From NCBI GenBank assembly GCA_036877525.1, contig JAZGTH010000002.1, forward strand, positions 15,569,001 to 15,633,000: 64,000 nt of DNA, read 5' to 3'. Shown in pieces: positions 52,884 to 64,000 of the stretch; the stretch's first letter is position 1, and the number at the start of each line of letters is the position of its first letter. The notes under the pieces were generated by a model, which saw only the letters and a program-made list of their open reading frames with translations, made no database searches and was not told the DNA's origin. The stretch is from Chromobotia macracanthus. Its lineage: Eukaryota; Chordata; Actinopteri; Cypriniformes; Botiidae. The translations under genes and the position numbers were made by a program.

Positions 52884-53590
52884 TTCATCACAGATTTATT
52901 TTTTATCATATCTCAAACACTCAGTCAAACTGACCAGCCGATGATCTACAGAGTCCGGCTGAAGTCCAGTTTAAGTTAGCATAATCTTAACACTGAATCA
53001 GTTGTGCAACACCTGCCTGTAAGCAAGTAAGATTCCTCATGCACTACTGTCCCATAACTGTTCCTGAACTTGGGCTTGGTGCGCCAGTGCATTTCCTGCA
53101 CCTGAAAGTCATCCACAAGTGCAATTCACATGAAGCAGGGTTCTTAAACAGCTGCAGTGTTTCTGATAAAGTCCCTGATAGGCAAACTGATCGTGGCATT
53201 AGTTTTATGCAATATTTTAGTTTTTGTGAAATTGAGACCTGTTAATTGGTCTCTTATTGTTTTATAGGGAGACAAATGTTTTAAGACCTCAGTAAATGTT
53301 TGTGCAAATGTGCATGTTTTATATTGTTTGTTTTTTTATGTCTTATGATTTTGGCATCTTGTGTGTCACTTTCTTTGCAGCCTTTAATACAGAATGGGTC
53401 ATATGAGGTGAAGAGAATGCTCTAGATATTTTTATATGGATCAGAATATTCTCCTTAACATTATTAAGTGTGTTTTTTCATGTGACTGTATATAATCTGT
53501 TGATTGGTGAAGAATTATGTATAATTGAGTGTGTTCATGGAGATGAGACCTGCTGTAATGAACAAACCCTGAAGTGTTTTGTTTTATCCT

Positions 53591-53596
53591 AATAAA
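53591..53596 (+). terminator. ppp2r2a: Distal poly(A) signal of ppp2r2a
   Basis: AATAAA in TCCTAATAAAACCCAG, about 900 bases after the stop codon and 340 bases before the bnip3l CpG promoter. The 52694-53610 stretch has no other feature and is most simply the 3' UTR. Confidence 0.5.
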
Positions 53597-53929
53597 ACCC
53601 AGATGTAAAATTAAAACTTCATTTTAAGACTGAAAATTCAAGCTGTTGGGATTGTTTGTTCATTCAGTAGTTAGGGAAAATCCATTAAAATGTCAATTGA
53701 TTGGTTACAGAAATCATGAATGTGATTCATGTTAATTCACGAGCAAACAGAACATCCAGAAATGAACCTGCCAGAGCTGTTGCAGGTCTGTGATTAGTAT
53801 AAATACACTGTTTGTTTATTTATGTAAAGACAGAATCGTACAATAATCATAGTTTTGTACATCAGATGTACGTTCGCATCAGTGACCTAAACCACGTTTA
53901 ATGCTCTCTGACCCAAACAATTTTCTGAA

Positions 53930-54480
53930 TGTGATGACGTCACGCGTGCGTTCAGGTGGGGCCATTCAGACGCAAGTGCGCGCTCACGGGGCGCGGCGGA
54001 AGCGCGCGGCGTTGACGGACGCGAGTGACCGGAGAGGCATCATGTCCACCGCAGCCGCGGCGCAGCTCACCGGTGCTGAAGAACCGGGACTCAACGGTAC
54101 ACCGTCCCGTACTTCTGCCGGAGCGCGTACTGTCGCTTTAACGGCGCCGGTCGTGAGGGTTGAGCGCGGTTACGTCATCTCTGTTGTCTCGTTCCGATCA
54201 ATGGCTGGAATCTCCTCCGCTCGTGTGGGAGGGGTTAAGGGCGGGACGTGTGAGTGCGTCTTAATGCGAGCGCCAATGAGAATGCGTTTCAGCTTCACCG
54301 ACGTGGCGTTGCCTAGCAGCTCGAAATGATTGATGGAACGCAAGCCAATCGTTAGTTGCACAGTATGTTGATGAGACGCGGAGGCGGGGCTAAACCCGTA
54401 GAGGTGTGGTCTGAGAAAACTGGAGGCGGGTGGGCGGGGCGTGAGGCCTGAAGAAGTGACGTCACGTGTTGTGTTGTTGT
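53930..54480 (+). promoter_or_regulatory. bnip3l: bnip3l CpG island promoter with CRE and HIF-type cores
   Basis: A sharp CpG-rich block around exon 1. It contains a CRE palindrome TGACGTCA at 53935-53942, several RCGTG cores (for example 53944-53948 and 54246-54250), a GC box GGGCGGGGC at 54432-54440, and in intron 1 a fused TGACGTCACGTG (54457-54468) combining CRE with a palindromic CACGTG E-box. BNIP3L is a known hypoxia-inducible HIF target, so RCGTG cores here are plausible response elements. Function of individual sites is inferred. Confidence 0.7.
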
Positions 54481-57400
54481 GTTGTTTGTTTTCTTGTTGA
54501 ACTGGACGAAGCTTTAGTTTTACTGAACAGTTCCTGGAACAGTTAGGTCGATATCTGTGCAGCTTTGGCACATGTGTATCAGCTGAGGCATTAATATGCT
54601 TGTAAACACATTTGCAGCCACTTTCATTTTTACATTAGCAGAACTGCATTAAATGGCTTGTCAGTTCTTCATTGTACAGTTTATTTATTTGTGTATTGTT
54701 CATTTTTCTGATGGACTTAACCTCAGACATTTAAATATATTTCAACTTTCTCCTCACATTTTCTCATTGGTTGCACAACAGAAAAGCAGGCAGTAGTTCA
54801 ACCCAGGCGCACTTCTCCACACATGCTGTGGTTTAAAAGTGACAATAGCTTTTGTGTGTGTGTGGGGGGGGTTCTGCCCGTTTGCATTTATTGTTAAATA
54901 CATTATTAGTAATGTATATAAAACAAAACCCAACACACAAACTAAGTAGACAGCATGTAACATGCATATTCTGCTAAAATGTGTCCAGGTTGTGTGTTTA
55001 AAGCTATGTGTGCTGATCTGCAGTGATCTCGTGTTATCTGTGGATTTATTCAGTATTTTAGTAAACTGATGTGGTCATTCGTCTTTTCGTGCAGAATTTT
55101 GGCAGCATTCACTGATCAGAGGCCAAGAGGACAAAACAAACAGTTGGAATTCTTTTGCAAAACTTCTCATCATGATTCTGTGGTGTTGTGGGAGGTTACT
55201 AGGGTGTTGCTATGTGGTTGCTTATGTGCTATTTGGGCCATCCCAAACCTCTATTTACATGACATTCAGCTCAGGTCTTTGTTTTATTGTAATTCTGTAG
55301 GATTTGATCAAAAATCATCAATGTATAGTAGCTTTCTCAACAACCTGAAGTATGAAAGACATGGGACAAGTTCAACCCACTGACCCCTGGGTGGGTCCCA
55401 GGCAGTCGGTTTGCGGCCCTGAGATTTAGATTGTATTGATGCAGGGTGACATTAGATGGACTCTCTGAGGGTGGAATGCTAGACTGAAGCATTTCCATGG
55501 CGACAGTCCTAGTTAGGCAAATACAGAAGTTCAGAGTTGTGGGCTGTGAGGTGGAAGACTGTAGTCTTATTAACATGATCAAATATGCTTGTTTAAACAT
55601 GATCTCATCTAACACACAATCCGTGCCAAATTCTTGCACACTGTTATGTGTTTATTCTTTTAGCCTAGTGACGTTTGCTTAATACACACCACTGTTAATA
55701 TTGTTTATACTTATGGTTAGAAATTTTCACAAACCACTATAGAAAAGTATTAAAAGTTGGTGCTGAATTAGTCTTCAGGACCTGAAAGAGAACCTCTGGT
55801 CTAGTGTTCTTTGTTACTAGCCACCACTAAACCAAACTTGAACCAGTAGGTGCATCTAGCAGATCAACCATGTTCAAAAGTCGCTGAGGATCACTCCAGA
55901 TCTGTGTTACCTAGCAACAGCGAGGGCCAGACAGGACATGTGTGTCTCATGTTTGCAGCAGGTCAACAGAGCAGTGTGTGCTCTCAGGACTTATTTATAC
56001 ATCATGTGAGAACAGGCTGTCTTCAGCTCTTCTATAAATAATGCCATGTTTCACCTCTTGTCTTTCTTTCTTGTGTCTCAGGGTCCTGGGTGGAGCTGGA
56101 AATGAATGGAAACTCGCAACAGCAGAACCTCAGTTTGCTCTCCCTGCCGGAGAATGGGAATGAAGGCGAGTCCCAGGCTTCACAGACCCCGCAGGCCGTG
56201 CAGGAGACAGAGGAGATCCTAACAGCAGGACTGGAGCATGTCCCATCATCCTCCTCCATCCATAATGGAGACATGGAGAAAATACTGCTGGACGCTCAGC
56301 ATGAGTCCAGCCCCAGCAGCTCGTCCTGCAACAGGTCTGAGCAGAAAAGATTATGTTTGCTCATACAGGAACCTTTATTTCCACATTCATTCATGGCAGC
56401 TGTTGTTGTTCATATCCTCTGTGGTGTGTATTTAACGTTGGATCTGATGTGTTTACCAGCCCAGCGCGAGCTCACAGTCCTGAGCAGGATGAGGGGCAGA
56501 TCATGTTTGATGTGGAGATGCCCAGTGAGAGAGACTGTCAGGTAAATATATAAATCATGGTAACATATGACACTACAGCAGAGCTGTCTGCTACAGTAAG
56601 GTGATATGGTGCTGGTATATATAATATATAATGTGCTGCCTCCAGTTTGAGGTTGACTTTAACTTTGATCCACAATCTGAGCTGCTTAACTAGACAGTGT
56701 TTTCATGTCCTCTCTTCTTGTCTCATGTCTTCTGATCTGGTCTGCTGTATTCTCATTTGTTCTCATGTTGTCTCTTCTCTTATAGTCAGAGGATGATGGT
56801 CTGGAGAAGGACAGAGATGATGATATTCGGATGACTAAAGGGGAGAGTTGGGTGGCAGACTGGTCTAGTCGACCGGAAAACATTCCTCCAAAGTAAGCAG
56901 CAGTGTTCATGTTACAGCAGGTGTGTGTTCAGATGTGTCTGGACTACATGAGGATTCATCATATACTGACATATATTTCCACATGCACCAGTTTAAACCC
57001 TGTCATATGCATATCTAACAGATAATAAGAGCATTCAGCTCAGTGCACAAATTTAGCTTTGGTTAGGTTTGGTTAAGTACCTGCCAAATGTATCAATGTA
57101 AATGAAGTGTACAAAATCTGTTGCACAGCTTCACTAATACTTACTGTAAATCTGATCCTCTCCACCCTGTCACAGGGAGTTTCAGTTGCGTCACCCGAAG
57201 CGCTCTGGATCTGTGTCTCTCAGCATGAGGAAGATGGGTGTTATGAAGAAGGAAGGTGTCTTCTCTGCAAAGTTCCTCAGAGTCTTCATGCCCTCACTGC
57301 TGCTGACACACATCCTGGCCCTGGGTCTCGGGTGAGTCCCGCACAATCAGATCATCAATCACAGTGTATAGTCAGATCTGTGCTGCTTTTAAATGTGCTG

Positions 57401-57513
57401 TACAGTAGTAAATATACACACAGACTGTCATCATCTATTCCATATATCTTCACACTGTTTTTAGGATCTACATTGGGAAAAGGTTGAGCACACCATCCAC
57501 CAGCTTGTTCTAA
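54042..57513 (+). CDS. bnip3l: BNIP3-like mitophagy receptor (NIX)
   Basis: Tail-anchored outer-mitochondrial-membrane protein that recruits LC3/GABARAP to drive mitophagy in hypoxia and maturing red cells. Exons: 54042-54096, 56082-56334, 56460-56541, 56786-56892, 57176-57331, 57465-57513; phases add up to 233 codons plus TAA. Visible features: LIR motif W21-V-E-L24; NIX core LEHVPSSSSIHNGDMEKILL and DAQHES (69-94); BH3/minimal essential region with WVADWSSRPENIPPKEF (152-168); membrane anchor about 203-222 with T210-H211 and the A214xxxG218xxxG222 dimer motif; C-terminus KRLSTPSTSLF. GLEHVPSSSS, GQIMFDVEM, SVSLSMRK and IGKRLSTPS identify bnip3l rather than bnip3. The start was chosen because MSTAAAAQ leads directly to the LIR exon; two in-frame upstream ATGs (53901, 53934) lie in the promoter. 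Exon 2 uses a weak donor, GTCTGA. Confidence 0.96.
55187..55225 (+). repeat. GGTTGCTAGGG repeat fragment in bnip3l intron 1
   Basis: GGGAGGTTACTAGGGTGTTG followed by CTATGTGGTTGCTTA, a member of the dispersed family at 25483-25668. Confidence 0.6.
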
Positions 57514-57590
57514 ACCTGATCACATCCTATCTGGAAAAGTGATGGAGGAGACATGGATAAAAGTGATAAAACCCTTCCTCTCTCTCCTAC

Positions 57591-57596
<6 letters not shown>

Positions 57597-57654
<58 letters not shown>

Positions 57655-57725
57655 CCTCTCTCTCTCTCTCTCTCTCCCCCCCCCTCTCTCTCTCTCTCTC
57701 TCTCTTTCTTTCTCTCTCTCTTTGA
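57597..57725 (+). repeat. CT microsatellite in bnip3l 3' UTR
   Basis: About 130 bp of CT repeats broken by short C runs, starting 84 bases after the bnip3l stop codon. If transcribed it gives a long pyrimidine tract in the 3' UTR. The SLSLSL and RERERE frames here are artefacts. Confidence 0.95.
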
Positions 57726-59568
57726 TTGTTTCTTTGATTCTATGGTCCTGATTCATCATGAAGAATATCTGCTGGTTGACCATGTGGCTGTTTTGCAGTT
57801 TTTTTGCTCTTTGTTGCTGTGGCTTATTGACTCACTTTAGATGGTTTTATTTCTCTTTTGATTTATAAAGGTACTACATTATTTTTAGACCTTATGTATA
57901 TGCTGTTATATCAGGTCAACAGTTGTAACTGTATCTGTGTCCCAGTTATGAACCCATCACTACATCCACAGCAATATTACACATTTATTTCTGCATGGCA
58001 CAGTGTTGCAGGAGTCTGCAGTGGTTCAGTGATGGACAGCACTGCACAGGTCTGTCTGAAAACCGTCCACTTCTGCTTTATTACTGTAGATACCATTGGA
58101 TAGTAATCAGTAAGTGCAGTATTTGTAGTCCACTGATTCATGAACAGGAAAATTTTGTCTGTCTGAATATGTGAAGGTTATTACTTTAATTCCAGAGAAA
58201 TCCAAATCCAAGATTAAAAAACAAGGTGATTCTTACTGTTTTTTAAATTCATTTAATGTATTCACTTCCCTGTTTTGTGGCATCATCATAAATGCATGAA
58301 GCTTGATTTCAGTTAATCTCTCTGGAAAATAACAGCTTCATAAGATTGTTTAAAGACGGGCCTCATCTGACCTAGTGATACTTACTCCAGCATACTTTTA
58401 CAACAATTCATTTCAAAAGATTATTCCACGCCAAACAGACCAGCAGGATAATCACATCTGGTCTTCTGTTTAGGTGAAGTGAGTTGATGGTACTGATGGA
58501 TGGCTCCACACACAGACACTGCTTTGCCCTGATGTATGTCTGGCTGTTTCAGGTCAGTCTCACAGCAGTCTGACTGATTATCTTGGTGTAGAGGGTTTCA
58601 CTGTGACGGTACATCTGACGACTCAACACGAGTCCCTGCAGCTCCTGTTTAAAAGACCTGTTCACTGCAGACTCAGCTGGTTTGAGCTGATTATTTATCC
58701 TGCAGGTCACCCTATTCTGGTTGTACTGTGAACACCCTGTTGATGTGGATATTTGAGGTGTAGTGTTGCTGTAGTGTTGTATTATATGCTATTGTACATT
58801 TATCAGGGATACAGATGACAGTAGAGACAAATCTGATGATTACAGACCCTGTGTATATAATTCTGTGCAATGTAGTGTAGTTTTACACTTGAAACTAATG
58901 CAAGAATACAGTGAGAATACACAACAATGTCACAAAAAATGTCAAGAATATGTCCAGGTCATGCTTTACTCCAAAAGGGGGCTGCTTAACAGCCCTAATG
59001 CAATAATTTAAACATAAAATTTAACTGTCTTTAAGCAAAAAAGTTCTACATGTTTTATGAAGCCAAATGTGTTTGGTAGATCTTGACATAAAGCTCTGCT
59101 GCCCATTGTGTAATCTACAGTTTCATTGTGTCACTTGTATCACCTCATGCTTTCACTGTTTTAGAAAAAGGGTGGAAATACGCAGAGGCTTGTTTAACTG
59201 TGTCTCATGAATGAGTTTGCACATAGTCTGTGTCCACTGCACTGTCATTGCACCATGTACCCCTGCATGGGACAGGATAAGACCTGTGAATGGGATAGTG
59301 GTAGCTCATGTCAGCCCTGCCCTGAATGTGTGGAGTGGGATCAAATCTTATATGTTATACGCACATTCATTCATTTTCTTTCTCTGTTACATATAGTTTG
59401 TTGTTTTGAATTTTGGTTTAAATCATGAGTGTGGATTCTGGAGGGCAGGGCCCTCATGACTGACAGCTCCAGGATGTATTTTCTTTTCTTCTAATTGTGA
59501 CTGGAGCAATGAAGCAAAAATCATGTAGTTTCTTTTATTTGTCAGATGTTGAAGGAAAGCTGAACAAT

Positions 59569-59574
59569 AATAAA
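59569..59574 (+). terminator. bnip3l: Candidate bnip3l poly(A) signal
   Basis: AATAAA followed within about 30 bases by a T-rich stretch (CCGTTTTCTTTTTTGTC), as expected for a cleavage site with its downstream element. Confidence 0.5.
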
Positions 59575-59595
59575 TTGTCACCTGACCGTTTTCTT

Positions 59596-61460
59596 TTTTG
59601 TCATTTTATTATCGGTTTGTGTCCTCATGTTGGATGTTCCTCATGTGTTTAGCGTTTTCTGATTTTTCAAGGTTAGAAAATGATTGAATTAATTTAGAAA
59701 AACATATTTTCACTTTCATACTATATCAGCAACACAGTTCAAGAAGCTTTTATGTTGTGAATACATGATGTTAAACACAAAGCACAGTGACTATAATTTT
59801 GTATTTTTATGGTAAAGTGTTTCCTCAGATAGGCAAGCATGCGACCTGCACTGTTGGTGGTCTCTCCTGTCCTGGCACATGCTACAGGAAGTGCGGTTAT
59901 TCAGTTACGTGCAAACTCTACACATGGACATACGCTTCTGTAATGAACTAATGTGTTCAGGAACAGATAAAAGCCAGAGAATCTTCTACTAAAATCTTCT
60001 ACTTACTACTCATGAAAAGAAAAATCTGCTGTTTATTCTCCCTCACTTCAAACACTGTGTGATTTTCTTTTGTTCTTGGAATACAACAAGACGTATGTGT
60101 TTAGAAGAGGGTGAGGACATGTTGACAGAGTTGGTATTTTTGGATGAATTCTTTTGAAGGAGAGCTCAGTGAGCTGTGATGATTTGTGAAGCTCATCATT
60201 TCATGAGGGAGAAATGGAGAAATAAAGTAGATTTTAGTCTGTTTAAAGCAAGTGAAACATTTGTTTGGTTTCCATCTTTTTTGTTTTATTCTATGACTTT
60301 TATGTCTCTGCCAAAAAGACCCATTTTTTCCTTAACTTGCCTTAATTATTGCATGCAAGTCTTTTCACCAACTGTGATTAATTTTACCCTGACACACACA
60401 AACACTATGTATACAAACACACAGATACATTTAGATCATAATGTAAAACATACAGTATTTAGTCATGACTGTGGTCCTCAAAAAATCTCTGCACCATTTA
60501 GTTCCAAGTTCCCTTCATTTCCCCTCCTAAACCCTTGTTCATAGGGTGGCACGGAGATGTAAACTTTGCCAAAGCATTTTTAGCTGACCTTGGTAAGATA
60601 TGTACTGACTCACAACACTTGTCTAAATTATGTCTTGTGTTTCGTTTGCATTAAATGTATAGAAATGATTAAGAGATTTAATGTTGTCTGAATGTTTTCT
60701 GGATGAAACTCTCTCAGGTCCTCTCAGAATATACTGTATACTGCATACTTTAGGCTGTAGCTGTAGTTTGCAGTATGCTACACTGTCATTAGTGCAATAC
60801 ATGTTTACATCAGCGAGTAACATCCAGCCTGAAAATAAAGACATTTTACATGAATCTGTGTTTGTGTACAAATGTCTTATTTGCTGGGAGTCCAATCAAA
60901 TATGACACCAAGCTGAAACATTGTAAAAGTCTCTACTTGTTTTCATCTTCATTTCCAGATTCAAACACAGTATACCCTGTATACATACCACAAGTAATAG
61001 GAAAGTATGCTGTTGCAATCACTGCCTACCAATGGCTGAAAAGAAGTGAGAGAGTCTATAGAGTGAAAGGGATGGTAACATCATCTGCTGCTCTGGATAC
61101 ATGCATGTGTTGCATGCACTTATAACTTCATAACTGTATATTAATGCATGCAGTAATGTGCAATTGCACACTGTAGATGTTAGTAATGCTTTAAAGAGCA
61201 GCACATTTGTTGTTTCTTTACAAAATCACATACTGTTCTTCATATAGAATATTCAATAATATTAGATGCCTCCAAACATTTTGTGTTCTCATTTGTCCTT
61301 TGTGGGAGAAAACTGGAGTGGAGCCACGAGATTATCCCACACAAGAGAGAGAATTTGTTATAAAGTCAAGCACAGAGGATGCAGATCAGGTGTATCTCCA
61401 GAACGGTTTTATTATTTATGATTTATTAATATATAATCAGCTCATCTGTATGATCTGTAC
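59596..61460. other. Intergenic space between bnip3l and dpysl2
   Basis: No supported gene. A MITE-like scrap (TACTGTATACTGCATACTTT, near 60731-60750) is visible. The longer upstream first exon used by some CRMP2 isoforms was not recognised here. Confidence 0.45.
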
Positions 61461-61544
61461 ACCGCAGTACTGAGCAGGTCTGTCTCAGTGGGAAGTTCCT
61501 CCGCCCGGCGCCGCCTGCACGTTTAACCCGATCACGACATCAGC

Positions 61545-61586
61545 ATGTCCGGATATCAGGGCAGAAGGAGCATCCCTCACATCACC
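61545..61586 (+). CDS. dpysl2: Dihydropyrimidinase-like (CRMP) first coding exon, partial gene
   Basis: Fourteen codons, MSGYQGRRSIPHIT, end exactly at a consensus donor GTGAGT (61587-61592). This matches the short first coding exon of the CRMP/DPYSL family, MSYQGKKNIPRIT in CRMP2. CRMPs are cytosolic tetramers that bind tubulin and control axon growth; they resemble dihydropyrimidinase but lack its catalysis. The order ppp2r2a-bnip3l-dpysl matches human 8p21, which favours dpysl2 over dpysl4. The extra Gly3 and the Lys-to-Arg and Arg-to-His changes are minor. The following frame (KEYMKNELR...) is intronic read-through. All other exons lie to the right of the window. The 5' leader (about 61460-61544) is only moderately CpG-rich. 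Confidence 0.78.
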
Positions 61587-63129
61587 GTGAGTATGAAGGA
61601 ATACATGAAGAACGAGCTGCGGGTGCTGAAGAGACAGCGCCTCTCATTCTCTAGTGATGACTTCATTGACTTTAACACAATGATGTGCTCGGCCCTTCAC
61701 ACTGCATGTATAACTGCATTACTTCATTGCTACTGTAGATTAAACCACTGAACACTGTTAACACTCAACACATGCAATGCACGTTATTCCAAGCAACCAA
61801 TATAAGCTGCCACATCACTTACATTCCTGCTCTCTGATTTTCACAATTCCTTATATTGGAACATTTTTGTTTGATGGATCTGCATGCATTAAAAACCTGC
61901 ATTTTGCATCTTCAAGAATGCAGAATCGATTTCTGATTTGGTTGCAGAAACCTATCTTGTATCTTCTAAGATATTTTGACTTCAGTTAAAAGTCAATCCA
62001 TTAGTTTACTGTAACTGTGAATGATGTGAATGAATTAATTCAACACATTCACTTCAAGAGTGATCTGAGTGCAGCTGCTGGTCCTGTGGCTTCAGTGCTC
62101 ACGTCCACCGTGAGCTGGTTTAAATGCACAGAACCTCTCCAGAGGATATGAATGAAAACCTCTTTTGAGAAGTAGGTCAGCTGATGGAAATGTATGTCAC
62201 TATATAGGGTGGTACATACTGTAGACTCAGAGCTGTAGCACACACACAGACCTCTAGTGACAGACAGACAGAAGACAGTGTGAGTGTGCATTGATATTTG
62301 CGGCAATTTTAAAAGATACAGCACTGATGTGATATAAGAAAAGCAGGAAAGAGCAGATCTGGGACTGGAGAAAATGACTTGGAAGACTGTCTCCGTTCTC
62401 TCTCTCTCTCTGTCTCTGATGTGGTCTTTGGCTCTAGGTTTCAGTTTAGTTTCAGTCATCTTAAGACATAGATGTTATCTTGAGACTGCTACTGTCTGCA
62501 AAATTGAAATGCATCATTAAAATTAAACGTTATGCAAAATCAATGAAGGTTAACGTAAAGTTAAAGAATGTGCATTCAGATGGGAAAAGATACTTGTATA
62601 AAAAACCCTGTAGCTCTGGCTGCATTTTCAGGCCTCATAGACACACTCCTAACACAAAGACTTTTGAAAGGTGGGCCACTTTCTGGGGGACTCAACTTGC
62701 AAATGGAGCTATAGTGTAACAGAAGTGTAACAGAGGTTTTATCACACAAAATTGAAAAGAATTAAGTTAGTTCAATGTGTTTAGAATAAATTAACTAACT
62801 TTGCATATTAACTCTGTTAGAATATATAGTGTGACACATAGAAACAATAGTGTGTTTATATAGTGTGTGTATAAGCATGCAAAGTTTGAAATAAAGGAGC
62901 ATTGAGTTGTGCTTACAGAACTGTCGCTGATACATCAAGGTTAAATAAAATAATGTTGTTTGCATAACTACATTCAGGTACAATGTGACATTGGGGTTTT
63001 ATTTTTGGATGATCAAGCATTAGAATGTCTGGCTGTCTCTCTCTCTCTCTTTCTCATCTCAGCATTGTCTGCCAGTGTCACATCACCACACAGTTCATAA
63101 CAAACATGGCTTGAGCAAATTTTCTTTCC

Positions 63130-63152
63130 ACACACACACACACACACACACA
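63130..63152. repeat. CA microsatellite
   Basis: Uninterrupted CA run in the presumed dpysl2 intron 1, next to a hairpin at 63162-63183. Confidence 0.9.
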
Positions 63153-63161
63153 GTGTAAAAG

Positions 63162-63183
63162 TTCCCCAGTTTTTACTGGGGAA
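63162..63183. other. Perfect 9-bp hairpin
   Basis: TTCCCCAGT and ACTGGGGAA flank a TTTT loop. Short and isolated; it may be chance or the decayed end of a small inverted-repeat element. Confidence 0.8.
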
Positions 63184-64000
63184 TAATGGCTCCAGCTGAA
63201 TGCTGTGGTGTTATTGCGCTGCCTCTCTCTCTGTGTCTGTCGATCAAACTCATTGATTAATAACACACTGCCGTGAAGTCATCTTAACATAACTGGTGTC
63301 TGCATCAGTAATCCATCACTGCTATCTAAACGTAGATACAAATACTAATGCTCAGGTTTCTGTTTTATATCTTTTATCTTTAAATGTCAACTTTGTCAAA
63401 TGATTCTCCTAAAACTCATTGAGAAAGAATAAATTAAAAGACACATTAGTTAATTGTTGACATACAGTCAGAATATGGAGCTATAAAAAAAGTTTAGCTC
63501 AGATAAATACTGAGGACAAATTTGTACCCAAAATTCAACAAGGACATCCTCATTTGTAAAAACACTATAAAAATATAGTAAAATTTTAAACGTAAAAAAG
63601 CAGAAAGTTTTCTTTTAGGGTTACAGTGTGGTTAGGTTATATTGTTTATAACTAGCTGTGTTTAAAAACAATGAAAGTCTATGAAATGTGTGAATGTGTG
63701 TGTTGCAGTAAAGCAGTGAACAGAGAGGTTCTGTCTCTGTAAGGATGTGATCTCATGTCTCATTTCTCTTCTGAAGTTTGCCTGATCATACTTTCTCAAT
63801 TCATTCATGTCTTTGAGAGTTAATGTCTCAACTCTGATAAATTATTCAGCTGTTTGACTGCGCGGAGGCATTCTGCACAGACAGATTATGCACACTGGAG
63901 CATCTAAATATCAGCAGAACGTTCAAAAACAAAACCACCCAAATATTTTCTTTCAGACATTAGTCTGCTTTAAACTGCACGTCTTGTTTTGATGTTTATC

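Larger units (their letters stand above)
57514..59595 (+). other. bnip3l: Probable bnip3l 3' UTR
   Basis: No open frame with protein similarity lies between the stop codon and the AATAAA at 59569-59574. Mammalian BNIP3L also has a long 3' UTR. The extent is inferred; earlier cleavage is possible. Confidence 0.45.
61587..64000 (+). other. dpysl2: dpysl2 intron 1 (incomplete)
   Basis: No second exon (expected to begin near SDRLLIKGG) is seen before the window ends, so this is read as intron. It contains CT and CA microsatellites (63033-63052, 63130-63152) and a short perfect hairpin at 63162-63183. Confidence 0.6.

Noticed and set aside
53901..54041. Extended N-terminus of bnip3l from upstream in-frame ATGs
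   Set aside because: The stretch is CpG-island promoter DNA, overlaps the CRE, and encodes Arg/Ala-rich text unlike the family.
54170..54571. 133-residue - strand open frame over the bnip3l CpG island
   Set aside because: GC-rich DNA has few stops; no domain or splice support.
45963..61586. Assignment as ppp2r2d-bnip3-dpysl4
   Set aside because: Considered first because the gene order is parallel, but the BNIP3-family protein has NIX-specific stretches (GLEHVPSSSS, GQIMFDVEM, IGKRLSTPS) and the B55 protein shares B55-alpha variants (RPEGYNLKEEDGRYR, ASALCD).
61587..61751. Continuation of the CRMP exon as a 68-residue protein
   Set aside because: The family's first coding exon ends at the GTGAGT donor; the text after it does not match the expected SDRLLIKGG continuation.

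Overview
This window is vertebrate nuclear DNA, almost certainly from a teleost fish and probably a cyprinid-like ostariophysan. The evidence is spliced genes with GT/AG introns, AT-rich gene-poor flanks, tRNA-derived SINEs of the HE1 type common in these fish, a 5'-truncated L2-type LINE and abundant microsatellites. There are no bacterial operons, CRISPR arrays or phage genes.

Three genes, all on the + strand, fill the right third. (1) 45963-52693: a complete ten-exon PP2A B55 regulatory subunit (449 aa), best matching ppp2r2a. (2) 54042-57513: a complete six-exon BNIP3-family mitophagy receptor (233 aa), matching bnip3l/NIX better than bnip3. (3) 61545-61586: the first coding exon of a dihydropyrimidinase-like (CRMP) gene, most likely dpysl2, whose first intron runs off the right edge. 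This order is the human 8p21 order PPP2R2A-BNIP3L-DPYSL2. The parallel 10q26 block (PPP2R2D-BNIP3-DPYSL4) is its old paralogue. The genes share no operon-like logic. They act in phosphatase targeting, hypoxia-linked mitophagy and axonal microtubule regulation.

The left 43 kb has no gene I can support. In human, EBF2 and its regulatory desert lie on this side of PPP2R2A, so the region may be regulatory desert, but I found no EBF exon. It holds the L2 LINE (13198-13975), SINE pieces, MITE-like elements, a CA/TGATCTGAACATCA minisatellite with a strange 560-bp A/C-only core (17553-18819), a 0.6-kb GA-rich array (26936-27514), and several AT/homeobox-motif-rich stretches that look like conserved non-coding elements but are unproven. 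Immediately before ppp2r2a is a 22-copy, 100-bp minisatellite (43449-45633). Its unit contains a perfect 9-bp inverted repeat and two ACGTG cores.

Most notable: that minisatellite beside a CRE/ETS promoter; a 702-bp, about 99.4% identical duplication inside ppp2r2a carrying part of exon 7 into intron 4; the unusually divergent B55 protein; and a dispersed repeat family I could not name. I did not find a convincing new multi-gene system.
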